A DNA stretch of 64,000 nt from Helicoverpa zea. Taxonomy: Eukaryota > Arthropoda > Insecta > Lepidoptera > Noctuidae. Of this stretch, positions 26,001-41,000 are shown one piece after another. A model generated the notes under the pieces. The model was not told the origin of the DNA, did not search any database, and saw only the letters and a program-made list of their open reading frames with translations. A program made the translations under genes and the position numbers. The stretch is taken from positions 11,472,501 to 11,536,500 of the forward strand of contig NC_061465.1 in NCBI RefSeq assembly GCF_022581195.2, given 5' to 3'. Position 1 is the first letter of the stretch. Every line of letters begins with the position of its first letter.

Positions 26001-29000
26001 GACCAATTACTGGTTCAAAGTTAATTTACTAAATGGACCAATCTATGGAAGTGCGATTTCCTTGGGTAAGTAGGTAGCGTATTTTACTCGTGTTCAGAAT
26101 TTGTTGGAGAAACTAAATAGCATGAATTATAGATAGTTTACACAGTACGGCACAGTTTACAAGAGTAGTAATAGTCAAAATGTGCGTACAAAACACTATC
26201 ACACTCTTACTTTGTTGCTCTGAAGTCAGTCACGTGACTCTTTCGCAGTCACAAATAGACAGTTAGATACCAAGTTCAAGGGTTTGTTTGTTTGCTTGAT
26301 CGCGATGATCTCATGTAACTACTGAATTGATTTAAAAATTATAGTGAAATATAATGAGATTTAAATCTTTCAGTGTCAGATACCTAATTCATTTATCTAA
26401 GCCTTAGGGTATTTTTCCGGGTGCGAGGAGCAGTTCACCAGAGTTGCGGATGAAGCCGCTGAGGAAAGCTAGTTTTATAATAGTGAAGTAAAATTCAAAT
26501 TCACTGTCAATCTGTATAACTATTGTCCTACAAAAGCCCACGCATTGAAACCCAGAACAATCTGGATTGTTCTAGAATCCTTGAGACCCTTCCTCGGTAT
26601 ACCTACTTATTCACCCAAATCGTGGGTGGACGTCAAAACTTTAAGTAGGACAGTGTTAGTGAATAAATTAGTATTGTACCCTTATGTCCTAATGTTTGTG
26701 AATTGTATAATGGGTGTTATGAAGTGGGATTGCTTATTATGTTGTTGTAAAATGAGATGGTTTATTCAATTATGTAGATTGCAGGTGAAAGTTACGAAAA
26801 CTATACCTTAAACTTGCTGGTTGAAAAATGAGGATTCATGAAAAGCTAGGCTTCAAAGATGGTATTTGAAATACAGCCGATGTGACGACGAGAAGAAGCA
26901 GGTAAAGGCTGATGTTTTTCGACATCAAACGCGTTTTGAAGTAAATATTTAGTCTATTACAATCGGTCGTATCGCAATCAGTGTTTAACCGGTTTTCAAT
27001 AAACCCCTATACATTTTGTTGTATGATTGAGGAACAAAAATGGGGCACCAAAAGAATAATCATACGGAAAAATCTTTATAGCACTAGTTAGATGATTCCT
27101 AAAAGACTGTCAACCAAAATGGAAAATCTAGACGAACATTTATCCTTTCCAAAAACCTTCTTGGTAACTTATTACATTACATTTCGCCATGGGGGACGAG
27201 AATAACTAACGGCTGATCATTACCCTCTCGGTTGAGCTCCATTAAGCTATGTTCCACTGAGTTGGGCCCTCGCACGCCACGTTAAACTGGTTATGTCTTT
27301 CTCTTATGCCTTAAGATTAGAGAAAAAAATATAGATATAAAAATAATGTTTCGTTTTTACGCTGCCTGAAATAAATTTCTATATACCTACAAAGAAAACT
27401 GATTTTGGAATTTATAACATGAATTAAGTCTTGCCCCTTTTGTAAATAATTAGGTTAGGTATTGCATAGCCTACCATCTATCGAGCTATCGAGCGGTTTA
27501 AACATTTATAACAGTGAAATGAATTCGGAACCCTGCTACGAGACTATTACAGTCTCGATAGACTGCATACATTACAGAATCATATTTAACATAAAATCAA
27601 AATTACCAAAAAATGGTCAAGGCTTATTTAATTAAAAACAACATGGAGCCCCAAAAATCAACTTCAATAAAAGAAAAAAGCATATTCCTGCCATTACTCG
27701 TCCTTCGAACTTCACCAAACTTTATCCATAAACAAGATATCTAAAAGCACAGATAACATATTAAATGCCGCCATATTTGTTGAACCACCTTTGGCAAGCC
27801 ACTGGCAAGGCGCCCAGGTCCAGCAAAAGTTGCCATTTATTAGTATTTATTTACGGGGAAGTGGAGTAAAGTTACTTTTAATTATGTCTACTGGTTAATG
27901 ACGATTGTGGTTGATCTGTTTAGATTTGTTATTGGGGTTAGTTTATGGTAAAGTTAACTGCATCTATCATTCAAGAATAACGGCCTGAAGTTACTCTTTT
28001 AAAAAAATAACACTTTGCTTTTCAGTCTTTCGTATCTAGTAGTTATAGTTATCGTTAGATGGTTCGGATTTCTATCGTGTCCGACCTAATATAACTGCAT
28101 GAGCAGAGTCGATTATACTAGCTTTGTTGTAACACCTGTAACTAATTACTGAAAAGTTTTTTTTAATCATATAAAATATCCGAATTCTTCAAAGGGCATT
28201 ATCTATCAAATGTACAAAAATACCACCGTACATTTACTAAGTTCTCTTACACATATAAGTATGGCTCACTCGCTTTCTTGAAATATATCGTCTATACCAA
28301 AATTCACCCCTTCAGCTAATATCTCAAAAACGATCACAGCCTAACAAAAACTAGATTCAACTTTCGCTTCGATATTAAATTGCTGGAATCTCGGATTGAC
28401 GCCATGCTGTTACGTATGATATTAATTTTTGAACTTCCAAGGCGAGGAGCCAATATCCTGAGGTCTTGAAGTATACCTACCAGTAACATGTGAAGCATGA
28501 AGGTTATTCGTTCGATGAAGATTAAATGTCAAACATGTTGCAGGAAAATGAGATAGAAAATTCTTTGCAAGATTTTTCCATCTTTTGATATATGTACCAG
28601 CTAACCAGCTGCTCCTCGCGGTTTCACCTGCATCCCGGGGAACTATTTCCGGCACCCGGATACAAAGGAAAAAAGCTTTTTTTTACTAAAACCTAGGTAA
28701 GTCTGACATTTAGTATGCTGAAAATCGTATAAAAACCGGTTCAGCCAAACAAACATAAGATAATTGAGTACAAACATCCATACCTACAAGTCAAACTGAG
28801 AACCTTTTTTTAAGTCCGTCAAAATGTATTTAATTTTCTATCTGAAGTTAAAATGCGTATCAAATGGTTCCGTTTACAGTGAAAATGGATCAGCCTTATT
28901 CCCTGAAATGAACAAGGCTGTCTACACACGAGCCACTGCAACTCAAAGCAGCCACAAGCCGGACTTCATTGGACTTCATTAGTGTAGCCATCCAGTCCGT

Positions 29001-32000
29001 TTGCTTAACACACGTTAGCTTAGAAACAGCTCAGTGCATTTCATGTTTGATTAATGGAGAATAGTGGCTTGTTCGTGTGCAGCTAGCCTATGTAAAGGGG
29101 CAGCTGCAGACGTAATATTGATTGTCTGTCCGTCTTATGTATTATTTTTACCACTGTATGAAGTGATAATTGTATGTTATGTTCACTTAACTTGGTATAT
29201 TTCAGAGACTGGCAGGAACCAATGTTAGGTATCTAATAAATATTTCATTACATTACCGACTCTACTACTTTAAAAATGTAGGTACATATTTAAGCATTTC
29301 TAAAATTGCTCTAATTTTAAAACAGATATCGTAATCTGTCGCCTGGGTTGAAAAGAGAGCAAAAGTCAATTCACGAGTAGGTACTGCTTTATAAAACATC
29401 GATAAAGTCGTCAATATAATTTGTACTGAAACTTATGAATGAAAATGTAACAGAAGAAATGTTTCAATTCAAAATCACTTTGAAAAATAACAGAATGAAA
29501 TGTGTTCATATGAAATAATATTAAGTGTAGGGTGCCCATATGTTCAATACACATAAGCACGACTGCGAAATTAATGTTTTAGTCATCTATTATTTTGTAT
29601 TATTACAAGCCTTTTGCCAAAGTGTTATTATTTATTTAATTTTCTTAATTTTTTAAGTGTGTTATATATTTACTTAGTTAAAGTGGAAGTCATTAAATAC
29701 TTATAAATTAAATTAAATCACATTCAGCATTTTTCATTTAAACCTTTGAAAATAAACTAAATGATAACGTGTGCAAAGCCTTACGACAAAAAAGAAAATG
29801 TCATTCCTATTTAGGGCCGTCTTGCCCAATACACATTTAACACCGAAAACATCAAGAATCTTAAACAAAAAATAAAAATAATAAAAAAAAGCAAAATGAT
29901 AACTACGTACTGTTTCATGAGGTTAGTCCTTGGGCACGTGTTGCTAATTTTGTTGTTGTGTGTAATCTCCCGCAGAGCCTCTTTCCATGCCTTTGACAAA
30001 CAAAGCGAATGAACGAACCAATGAGCATGCAGAATCGTGCAGAATTACTTGTGGACTTTCCAAGAGTTTTTTTCTAAGAGTAGAAGACTAAATGAATCCG
30101 CCAATTAAGAATATGTACCGAAACTAAGAACTTGTGTTCTGGAATCATGGTCTTCATTAAGTAATAGCTCGACAATAGCTAAAAATGTACATTGAATTTA
30201 GTTATTCCTAAATGCAATTGGACTAAGGTAATATTATTATAGCCTTGGAAAGTCCACCAGTCATTCACATCAACACGAAAATAATAACAACGAACCACAA
30301 CATCATTATTTCAAGCTCCGAAGCAAGTAAAATAGAAGAAAATTAAAATTACAATTCAAAGCAAATAATAACAAAGACGCTTGGTAAATAAACATGACAT
30401 ATTTACTAGAAGCGTTTCGAGAAATGATTGAATTAAACGCAACACCCGTTTAGTATGACCAGCTTGCTTCAAAGCCTTGCGCATTGCCTTACTTTCGCTG
30501 CCTCGGAAAGAGCAAAAAACAGCTAACGCTTCCTGAAGATAGGACTAAACATTAAAATTTTTGCTCAAACCGTGGCAGCGAAGGAGGCATTAAAATCTAA
30601 AGTTAACACTAACACTGATACCACAACAGTAAATTAATAAAATCGCCGTGAATCCAAGTCTATTGAAGCCATGCCTCGTAAGCTTGCTATAGACTTACTG
30701 CTTCTTTAGACATGTCATCGGGCAAACGTTGTTCGCTTTGACATTGTGGGTGATCCTCCTCAGGCCTTGCAACCATACCTTATTGGAAATACATCGTTTA
30801 ATTTCAAGACAAAATAACAATATTCTCTTGGCTTTAAAACTTTGCCTCGTGAAAAGCAACGCCTCGAAGTGAGAAATGTGTGAGGCAGTGCAAAGTGGGC
30901 GATTTGGGCCAGTGTAGATGATTTTGTTCTAGGCCTTATTTTGCGTTGCTTTAAAATTCAGAACTTTGGCATCAAAATTGCAAACGTGCTTCTTGTAAAG
31001 TCTATGTAACTGAATAAATCTTGAAGAGTCTGTAAAAATCTAAAATGAACAGGTTTTAACTGGTAGGATCTGGGTGAAACTAACCTTGGCTGTAGCAGCA
31101 TCAGGACAAACCACGTGTTGGTAATTGATGTTGATATAGTCTGTACCGCTGCAGATCGTCAGAGACTTGTCTTCTAAGTTTTCTCCATGTTTATTTACTA
31201 AATTCATATTAAGTTTTGAATCCTGTGGAAAGAAGAAAAAGAAAATCATTGACACCCAACAAGCCACAAAGCTGTACTTGACTGAACCTTCAATTCATGT
31301 AGGTATTTTCTTATCCCACTGAGACTACCCCAAACCAAAGTTAAGACATCAATAACACCTACAAGCCTTTAAATTAATCACTGCCCAACGAATCCTTCAC
31401 CAGGGAACAGTTATTTTCGCTTTAGTCCCTTTCCGCATCATTACGGTTGATAAAACGTCGGTCAGTGAGAACCACACAGCCTTTTGCCTCGTGACCTCTG
31501 ACGTCACTTGTTGTGTTCTCGCTACGGTAAAGTTTAAGCACAGTGTTTGCTAGCGTAGAACTAGTGTTTTTAGGGTAGAATTTCGTGTTGCTTTTTGGGC
31601 GTGTGTTTGTGTTTTTTCTAGTATCTTTTTTGTGTAGGTAAAGGATGAATAATACAAAAGCTTTTTGACAGCGCCTGCTTTTTGACAGAAATTGTTTTTT
31701 TCCGTGGTTATCATCAATCATCTAAACTCATACCAAATGAAAACCTTTCAATTACATCTAGTTTAGTGCTAATTGAGAAAAGCCTTTATTAAGAAATATT
31801 GTATTCACAATTATCCATAATGAGAAGTTTACTCTTCTTTCATACAACAAAAAAATAAAAGCTTTGTCACCAACTCTAAATAATAAAACCGTTGATTTTC
31901 CAGTGTTTCCATTAGCATTATAAAGTAACTGTGAACATAATCTTTCACTTTAAGTAATTAAACGTACCTTAGGCACTCCGCCGGATCTGACGTCACTGAC

Positions 32001-35000
32001 TTGACAGAGCTCGATGACGTCACCGTCCTGTAACAAGCAACACGGATTTCATTATGTTAATTAATAACTAGTGTAGTTAAACTTTTACTTATGTTCTTCT
32101 TATAACTACTATTTGGGGCGGAATATACAGGGTTACTGGTAAGTAGACCGCATCCTTTCAGGAGGTGATAGTATAGGTCAATACGGACAAATTTGACCCT
32201 GGGATACACTGGGCAAAAGTTAACCCGTTTCAAGATAATCGAATTTTAAGATCTTTTCTTTACAAGTCGTCTAGGTACACGTATACATTTTTATTACTAG
32301 TTAAAAGTCTCGTTTTTGCGGATTTTTGTGTGTTTTGTGGCTTTTTGGATAGCCATATAAATGTAGATGTTTTTTAAGTATTCTGCACAAAAAAATGAAA
32401 AGTAATATTTTTGAGAAAATATCTACTAAAAAAGTAATTTCTGTTCGCTATAATTTCCTCTGAGATTTGTACAGTTTTATGGTTTGTTATTATGAAATGA
32501 TTCATCTTCTATCCAAAAACAAACAAAAATCCACAAAAATGAGACTTTTAACTAATAATGAAAAGTTATACGTGTACCTAGACGACTGATCTTGAAATTC
32601 GATTATCTTGAAACGGGTTAACTTTTGCCCAGTGTATCCCAGGGTCAAATTTGTCCGTATTGACCTATACTATCACCTCCTGAAAGGATGCGGTCTACTT
32701 ACCAGTAACCCTGTATATTTATTGGACGTAGTATTTTCGTATTTTCAGGAAGTATGTCATTGGGATTATATTTTCAAAAGATTAGACTATGTATGTTATA
32801 AAAATCCGTAAATGTATTTTTTATCTGTTTTCATAAACAAAAAATTCTCACGTTTAAATCTCAGTGACCTTTTCTGTAAAATATGGAAGCAAAAAAATAA
32901 AAACCCTCTCATTTTAGTAATCAATTCTTTGTTTTCCGAAGTGCCTTTCTAAGAAATATAAGACTTCAAATATACGATTCGCAAGACTCGGCTTTGTTAG
33001 ACAATGTTTGTATATTCTTTGCCCTCGAGTACTTCTCAAATATTTCAAATAGGTAATATTAACATGAGTTTTTACAAAGCAGCTCCAAAAACGTAATATT
33101 TTTTAAAGATGAGCAAACATTTTCCAATTTTCCTCTGGAGTTATTTCCTGTAACGGGGTCGACTGCCTATTCAACAAAATACAGCTAAGGCATGACTTAA
33201 AAAATAATATTACTGTTTTGTCTTCACAACTATAGTATCCTAGAAAACGTTACTTAACGTAAAGTATCACTCATAAGTCCCTCTGTCACAGCAATTTACT
33301 TAAGTGTGAAAGTTATTTACTTACTGATGTTTGATCAGCACTCATTAAGTGTCATTTCAATATTAAGCGGCAATACTATTTTTTAAACATCAATTTGAAA
33401 GTTATAAGTATAACAAAACAGTTGTCTCCTTATCCTAAAAAAATGGTCACCCTCATCAAAATCAAAATAAGGTCTTCCAAAAACCGATTGTTTACCACAA
33501 TAACTATGCAAATAGCATTAAATTCAAAATAGAATTAGTTATAATCGTTAACCAATATCTGAAGCTTACACGATGCATGATGGAGTGGTACTGGCGTCAC
33601 CAATTTGTTCCCTAAGCTTATTATTACGGCAATTTGCTCAGATGCGGGATCGTTGCCGCGCGCCGTCGAACTAATTGCTTCAACTTATGTGTATGTACAG
33701 GTTGTTATATGTGATAAGTTGCAATTTTGATTAAGGTAATATGAGTGTATCTTTTTATTAATCTGTTTTTTTATCGGTACTGATTCATCCACTACACTTT
33801 GGTGACTACTATAAAAGTAAGTTTTTTTGTGTCATTGTAAAAAGCAAATACCACAAAAGACTCGAAGTTAAACCAAGGCTAGAGAAGATGATTATAAGGC
33901 AAGGTAAGGTAAGAGGCTCCGCACACTACAAACTTTTAGTCGGCCTACAGTTTAATATGGAAAAAAATGATAGCGCACAACGATTAGGTAACTGGGTGAT
34001 ACCGTGAAGATTAAGCTTTTTTGGATCCTTTACCTTCAAAATAAATTGTCAACCAATCATTAGTTCGACAGTTTAGTCTGCAATGTGCGCGAGTAATAGT
34101 TAGTTTAGGTACTTTCAGAATACCTACTTCAGATACCGTGTCAACACTATCTACAATAGTTGTTATGAGTTACGACCTATATTACGATGGTCACAATAAA
34201 ATTTCCTATTGTAATAAACTAGAAACAATGATGTCAATGGTTCCCACCATGCAATATAGGACAATGATAATTCTTGTTGTTTTCTAGAAAACTTCAGGAG
34301 GATCTCACACTAACTAGCTCTGTTGTACCGGATGCTATTGCTTGATCTTTAAATATGTAGGTACTGTAGCGCGTGGTGCGCTAGGAACCGGGGATCTTCA
34401 GGATATTAAATTAAAACATTCAATAATAACTTTAACTTTTGTTTATTTTCTGACTCGGGGGTGAAGTGACATACTTCAATATATAAAAACTATTCTATTT
34501 CTATTTATATCATTGTCCGGCCAGTATCAATTACAATTAATAAAACCTACTTCTAATCTACTTCAGTACTACATCTCTACAGTACTGATTTTATTCAAAA
34601 GGCTTTTCCCACGGCTTCGTTTATAAATTAATCCTAAATTCAAATTGCCAGTTTAAAAACTTTTGTAACTTTGCCTTTATTAGAAAGCATAATTCAAATT
34701 CAAAATCTTTATTGCGAACTAAGTGGTATAATAAAATTGTATATAAGGTACATTGTGATGATTTCTTTGTTTGTTATTTTACTGAACAAAATCTTAGTTT
34801 ACCTCGCATTGTTTAACTTCAGCTTATTATCGATATGTAACGAGACCCTTGTGAAAATATAATTTTATTAAAAAAGGGAGTATAAAAACCACAATAAACT
34901 CAGTCCCTTGTACCGAAGCCTGCAGGGCGTGGTAGTGTGAGTGCGCCTTACACTTTACATTTACACCCACGCTCAAACCTTTGTGCTATCGAGTGGAAAT

Positions 35001-38000
35001 AATAGGGACGTCGGCAGTCGTCAACATTTATATAATACTAAGTAGGTAAAGCAAGGATATTTTGTTTTATGTAGGCTCTATGTTAACTACAAAAAACAGA
35101 CGCCTGGTTCTTTGTACGGTTTTCATCAAATAACTTTGACTCTTTTATAATAAGAACATTTGCCTAGTTTTTTTCACACTATATTGGGATATTTTCAGTC
35201 TAGCCTGTAGCAATTGAATACCAGTGTTATACAGAGATATGCCTGTCTAGAGCATGGGCAGTCGCTAAATGTCTATGCCTCAACCCAGTTACCTGCCTAA
35301 GGAACCTGATACTCCTTATAAAAACTGATAATACCAGACTTTTTTGACTTCCAACAAACCGTATACTGTTCCTGACACAGAAACAAATTGGCTCCAATTG
35401 TAAACCAGTAAATACATCTGTACAAAACCCAAAGCATTTAAATCGTAATAACCCTCATGACCTTTTCGCAAGTCTAGAACAGTCGTGACAAAGGAAGCGC
35501 TTCTCAATGGGAAATGAGCTTCCTAACTACCCTGCTGCTACTGGCACGAAGTAACTGCCTGATACTCGTAGTAAGCTTTGGAAATCGTAATGATAGGGTG
35601 GCCGGAAAGGGTGTTTTGGGTCCAAAATTACTGTAAACGGCTAGGTGTACAACATGAAGTTTTTTATCATATAAAATAAGTAACTACGTAGATAGATATG
35701 TTTATCAATCCCTGGTAAAAAAAACATATACTCAGTCACTGCCGTCCGTCTCAAATCCAAATACCATCACGAAGAAGTCAATGACAAAATAACATCCATC
35801 TTCATCATCAATCGGAGTAGTCTTCAGTAAGTTGAATCATTTAAATAGACATCTTCAATAGGATGATAGCATTAGCATTCATAAAACTGGAAAGCGCATG
35901 TGAATAAGCAAAATAACAACGATATTTTCAAGTCTGCACTAATTTCAATTTTATAGAGAGGATCTCAGTATACATATACCACTTAACCTAGCCCAATATC
36001 GCAATATCAGAGAGGAAACACAGCTGAATAGGAAACTCGCTTCCTAACTGGATGATAGGCTCGCGTAGGACGACACCGATTCACGCTGGATATTGCACGA
36101 AATGTGCCCATTAGTTTACTTGCGATGTTTACCTGTTTCTGTTAAGATAAGTTTATCCTAAACAAGAGGATCCTCAGTATGACTGCCTGGCCCAATATCG
36201 CAATATCAGAGAGGAAATACAGCTGAATAGGAAGCTGGCTTCCTAACTGGATGATAGGCTCGCGTAGGACGAAACCGACTCCGCTGGATATTGCTCGAAA
36301 TGTACCCATCAGTTGCTTGCGATGTTTACTTGATTCCGGTGAGATCTATGGTTAAAAAATTATCCATAATGTAACCTCAGATTTTAAAACGAAGACTTTT
36401 CAAATTCGTAGTATTTTGTCATCATCATCTGCATCATTTGTATCAACTATATTTATGACAAGGTGGATATAAATTCATTTCACTTGTACTTGACTTGCCA
36501 ACCAAATCATTCGTGATTTCCAAACCATTCATCCTCAAAAATAAAGTAATCCGTGTAAAGCAGTGGTTCTTAACCTTTTTGACATGAGGGACCATTTTAA
36601 CTAAAGTTTGTCTTGCCGGGGACCACCCCATCGGTTTACCTAAAGGGAGAGGCTTTTTGATAAATTCGCGAGCGAAGCGAGCGCGAAATTTTTATCGGAC
36701 TTAAACTAAATATTACGCAAAATTTAGCCCAAACGTACTTAACTTTTTGTTTGTTGACAAATGCAAAAATAAGGCCATATAGTTTCTGAATACGCGAGCG
36801 AAGCGAGCGCGAAATTTTAATTATTTTTTAAGACTCAAAACCAAAATTACGTAAAATGTTGCGAAAACCCGCGCGCGCATAGATAAGTCGATAAAAATAA
36901 AGTTAGATAACGTACAGCAACGTTGCGAAGCAAAGCTTCGCGGACCACTTGGAATGCCTCCAGGGACCACCAGTGGTCCGCGGACCACCGGTTAAGAACC
37001 ACTGGTGTAAAGTATCTAAAGTGATCGTGAGTGAGAGTGTAAGTAAAAACTTAAAAACTATCCGCACGACTAATTATGCTAAAACAAACTCTGCCCTTGA
37101 CACTAAGTAATAGAACGGAACTTATTAGTCATACTTTTAATTTTCCAAGGATAGAAAAGTGTTTCATTTTCATGGAAGCCATCGTTATACCGACCCATGG
37201 GTATCGTAAAAGACTAGTAGGTATCTAATAAATTGGTAACATCAGGAATACAGGGTCATCTACATCACTAACTAATAGGGGTTAAAGTATGAAATTGCCG
37301 ATTTGCCTTTCATTTATGCCTTTACGATAGAACTGTGAGGATCTAGACTTCACAAACTGTGTGAAAGAATTTTGTTCTGCCTACTGGGTAAGAAAACTTC
37401 TTGTCACGCAGATAACTGTCCAAATCACAAAAAAAAAATTTGAATACCAATATGATAGAAAGTGACATAAAATAACTCCTACATATCTCATTAGCAAGTG
37501 AATAGATTCGCATCTGTATTCAATTGGATGACACGCAATTTGTTGGCAGATTACTGCAGAATCCAATACGCGGTCATTAGGCATCTATTCGCAATGCATT
37601 TCATATGATTCGATTCCGGGAATACGTGGCCTCGACATGACGTTGATGGTTCGTGTATACGTTAACATCTTCTATGTTATCTTATATATTATCTATCACA
37701 TTTCTGGACGCTTATAAATGAGAAAATCTTGCGAAAAAGAAAGGTCTATGTCGAGGTCGAATTGGCCGTATTGCATCAACCGTGATCACAGGAACCCTTG
37801 GACATAGTAAAATATCGGGTTTAAGTCCCGATTGTATATACATATAACTTGCGAAAACTGTCTCAATCCACAATCGAGTAAAAAACGATTTGGATAAACT
37901 TGGGCCTAACAAAACCAAAATATACGCAACCTTTTATTCTTTATTCAACAAAACATTTTTCAACAGTCACACAATTAAACCGGAGCCCAAAGAAAAACCT

Positions 38001-41000
38001 ATTTCATTTCCACTACGTATATCATGAGATACAAACTTTTTCAACTCGGGGTCCAAATGGAAATATGATTTATGCATCCGAACGAAATATTTAACTCCGC
38101 TACGGTCAGGTGTGAATAGGGTTGTGCTGAAAATGAGTATGTACGTCACATATTCACATCCCTAAGGTCCGAAGGATAAATGTATGTAGTGGTGCCATAC
38201 GTTGCTTTTTTGGTAGGAAATGTCCCGAATTTCAGAATTGTCGTGTTACAGCCTTGACACTTGAAAATATAGTCTTCCGAAAAGTTGCGGAAAGTGGAGA
38301 AATATCCGCTAGTAGGTAAGAAGCTCACTAAGCGAGTGGTTGTTAACAAAATTTTATTTTACGTCGATGTTTTCCTCACTGTCCCTACATTTCCAAACTG
38401 CGTGGTCGCACTAATGTAACCCCAGATTTAACGACTAAAGAAGCCAATAAAATATGAACGATAAGTTTTATTACACTTTGTAATGGTTTACGTGAAAATT
38501 TGAGGGATGCTCCAGTAATTTTATCGTGTCATCTCGCGTCAAGGTCGTAAGAGATGAACTATTAAATAAAAATGATGATGGAAGGTCAATGAACTATACC
38601 TATGGCCTTCTGAGGACATATGTTTATATAAATTTATCAGCCTATGAAAGGAACTAGTCTGTACATATGTGGCAGTTCGGGGAATCAGAAAAAGTTTTTC
38701 TCAGGGCTTCGTTATCCTAAAATGACTTTCCTGTAACACGGGTCCTGCCACGTGTAGACTAGTATATAAATGCTGTTCTCAGACTTCTTAGTGACCCTCC
38801 GTGTTTTTATGGTTATCAAATCAAATCAAATCAAAAATATTTATTTGTCAGAATATGGTACAATAGATGGTGCAAATTTCTGGTTCCAACATATCCTGCC
38901 ATACTATGGCGTACAAAATATTTATAATAAAATTACATTATATTATTATTGTAATTATGTCATTTTTGTATATTACATAGTATGTATAATATACAAAAAT
39001 GTATGTAAAATGTAAATGTATGTAAAACTATTGAATAGATTACGTGTTATAATCACCAAATATTTGAATATCGTATGTATAGTCAAATATATTTATTTAT
39101 TATGTCACTAGCGATTGATCCTCTAAGTTCGTCTTTAATCTTCGCAAGTACGATCATGTGTCAGCGTATCGAGCGCAACTTAAATGGCTACCGATAAGAC
39201 AACGACGTGTGATGAGGGCATTAACTACTCTTTTTTGTATACTATATACCCCGTCTTCACCTGCATACTTAACCTCCCACTTTCAGTATGTGTGTTCACA
39301 GCACAATAAAAATCTCCGCTCCTCTAATAATCGTCTTCTTCACTGCCCTGCTCACCGTTCAGATATTATTCACTCTTCCTTCTTTGTTAAATCTATCCTT
39401 CTCTGGAATGAGCTACCCTTGGAGGTCAGGATGGTAAATAGTCGACACACGTTTAAAATTAAACTGCGTAATCACATCCATGGCAAGTTGGCGGAATCAT
39501 TACACTAGTTCATTTTCTTCACTTTCTTCTCTTGAAGTCAGTAATATATATATATATATATATATTTATTATATTTATATATACATAAATATATTTATTT
39601 TTATTTTCTTGCACTTATGCTCAAACTGTGTTGCACCTACCACTTCTGTTTCACCACCACCCTAAGGTAGACTGGCAGAGAACGCCTAAGGCGTTAAGTC
39701 CGCCGTTGTACAATGTGCATAAAGTATTTTAAATAAATAAATAAATAAATATTCTTTGATACTGTAGTAATTTTTTTCTAATAACAGTCTAAATAGCACT
39801 CTTTTAAATAATAACGATGGTAAATCTTGGATATTATTTGGCAAGTGGTTATATATAGTTATTGCCATGCAGTAAATATTATTTTACGTTATTCTAAGTA
39901 AAATGTTAAATGTTATTCTAAGTAAAAAGTCTTACGATCTACTTTCATATTCTGTTTGGTCATTGAGAATACTTAATGGTACTAAATGGACCGAGTCTTT
40001 TAGCCCACACACTGGACTCTCTAGAAAAAGGTATATAAGTTTTTAATAGATTTAGTAATAGCAACTTTTGTTCGTAATGTGTGTAGGTTTGAAGAGCGGA
40101 GGCTAAGTGCCTGGGGAAATCTGGAAAATTTTGCAATTTTACTCCCAATTCTATTTCGTTAGTGGTCATGAAGTTACTGTATCTTATGCATTCGGCATTT
40201 TTAAACATTTAAACCGTCTATAACGTAACATACCTAATATTTGTGATAATACAGTATTTAGTTAATCTCACAAATTAGTTAATTATAAAGTTCATCAAGA
40301 TCTGTTATTTTTTGCTGCAGTTTGTCTTTTCCAAAAAGCTAAGAGTTGTGAGTCTCCATAACAGCAAGAAATATTAAAGAAATCGTCACACCCAAGTAAT
40401 GGTTGAGGCTTGCAATTAATTAAGTACTTCCAAGAATTGTGTTCCAAATAATTTCTAGGAATCTAGTGTTATCTCTAGGAGAAATAACCCTAGTCCTTGT
40501 AACTATCGATAACATGGTTACCCACTTAAGCACTTCACTAGTGATACCATTAATTTTGTGACCCCTAACTTGCGGAGTAAGAATTGCTGTAAAAGGGAAG
40601 CAGGACACGGTATCTTTTACGAAAGATAAACGAGGACGTAAAAGTAGTCTCTAATTCTAATCAATTTATTGCTGGGGTTTATAGACACAAGCCGAATGTG
40701 GAATATTTGCGCCAGCGAGTCTAGAAGCATATGCTTTAAAGTGGAGTTTTAATAAATAATGCAATTTTCATACTCAAATCCGATGTATAACTTTAAGACC
40801 TAATGTCTATTTGGAGCGATAAAGTTCTCAAGTTACGTACATGGTTTCTTACTGGACTGGTTCCAGAAATTCTTTGTAATAATATTAAAATCTAGGGAGA
40901 TTTTTCTATCCTAGACTGCGAGCTGTTTGCGGTTCCTATAACGTGAAGAAAATGAAGTTCTTTAATAATGAACTGCATCACTATCTCCCATCGACAAACA

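Noticed and set aside
39546..39565. CRISPR-like or regularly spaced array
   Set aside because: It is a plain (TA)n microsatellite in a retrotransposon 3' UTR; no direct-repeat and spacer pattern exists anywhere in the window.
39960..40208. 82-codon minus-strand frame with protein-like composition
   Set aside because: No recognised motif and no neighbouring exon or splice support; possibly chance or a repeat fragment.
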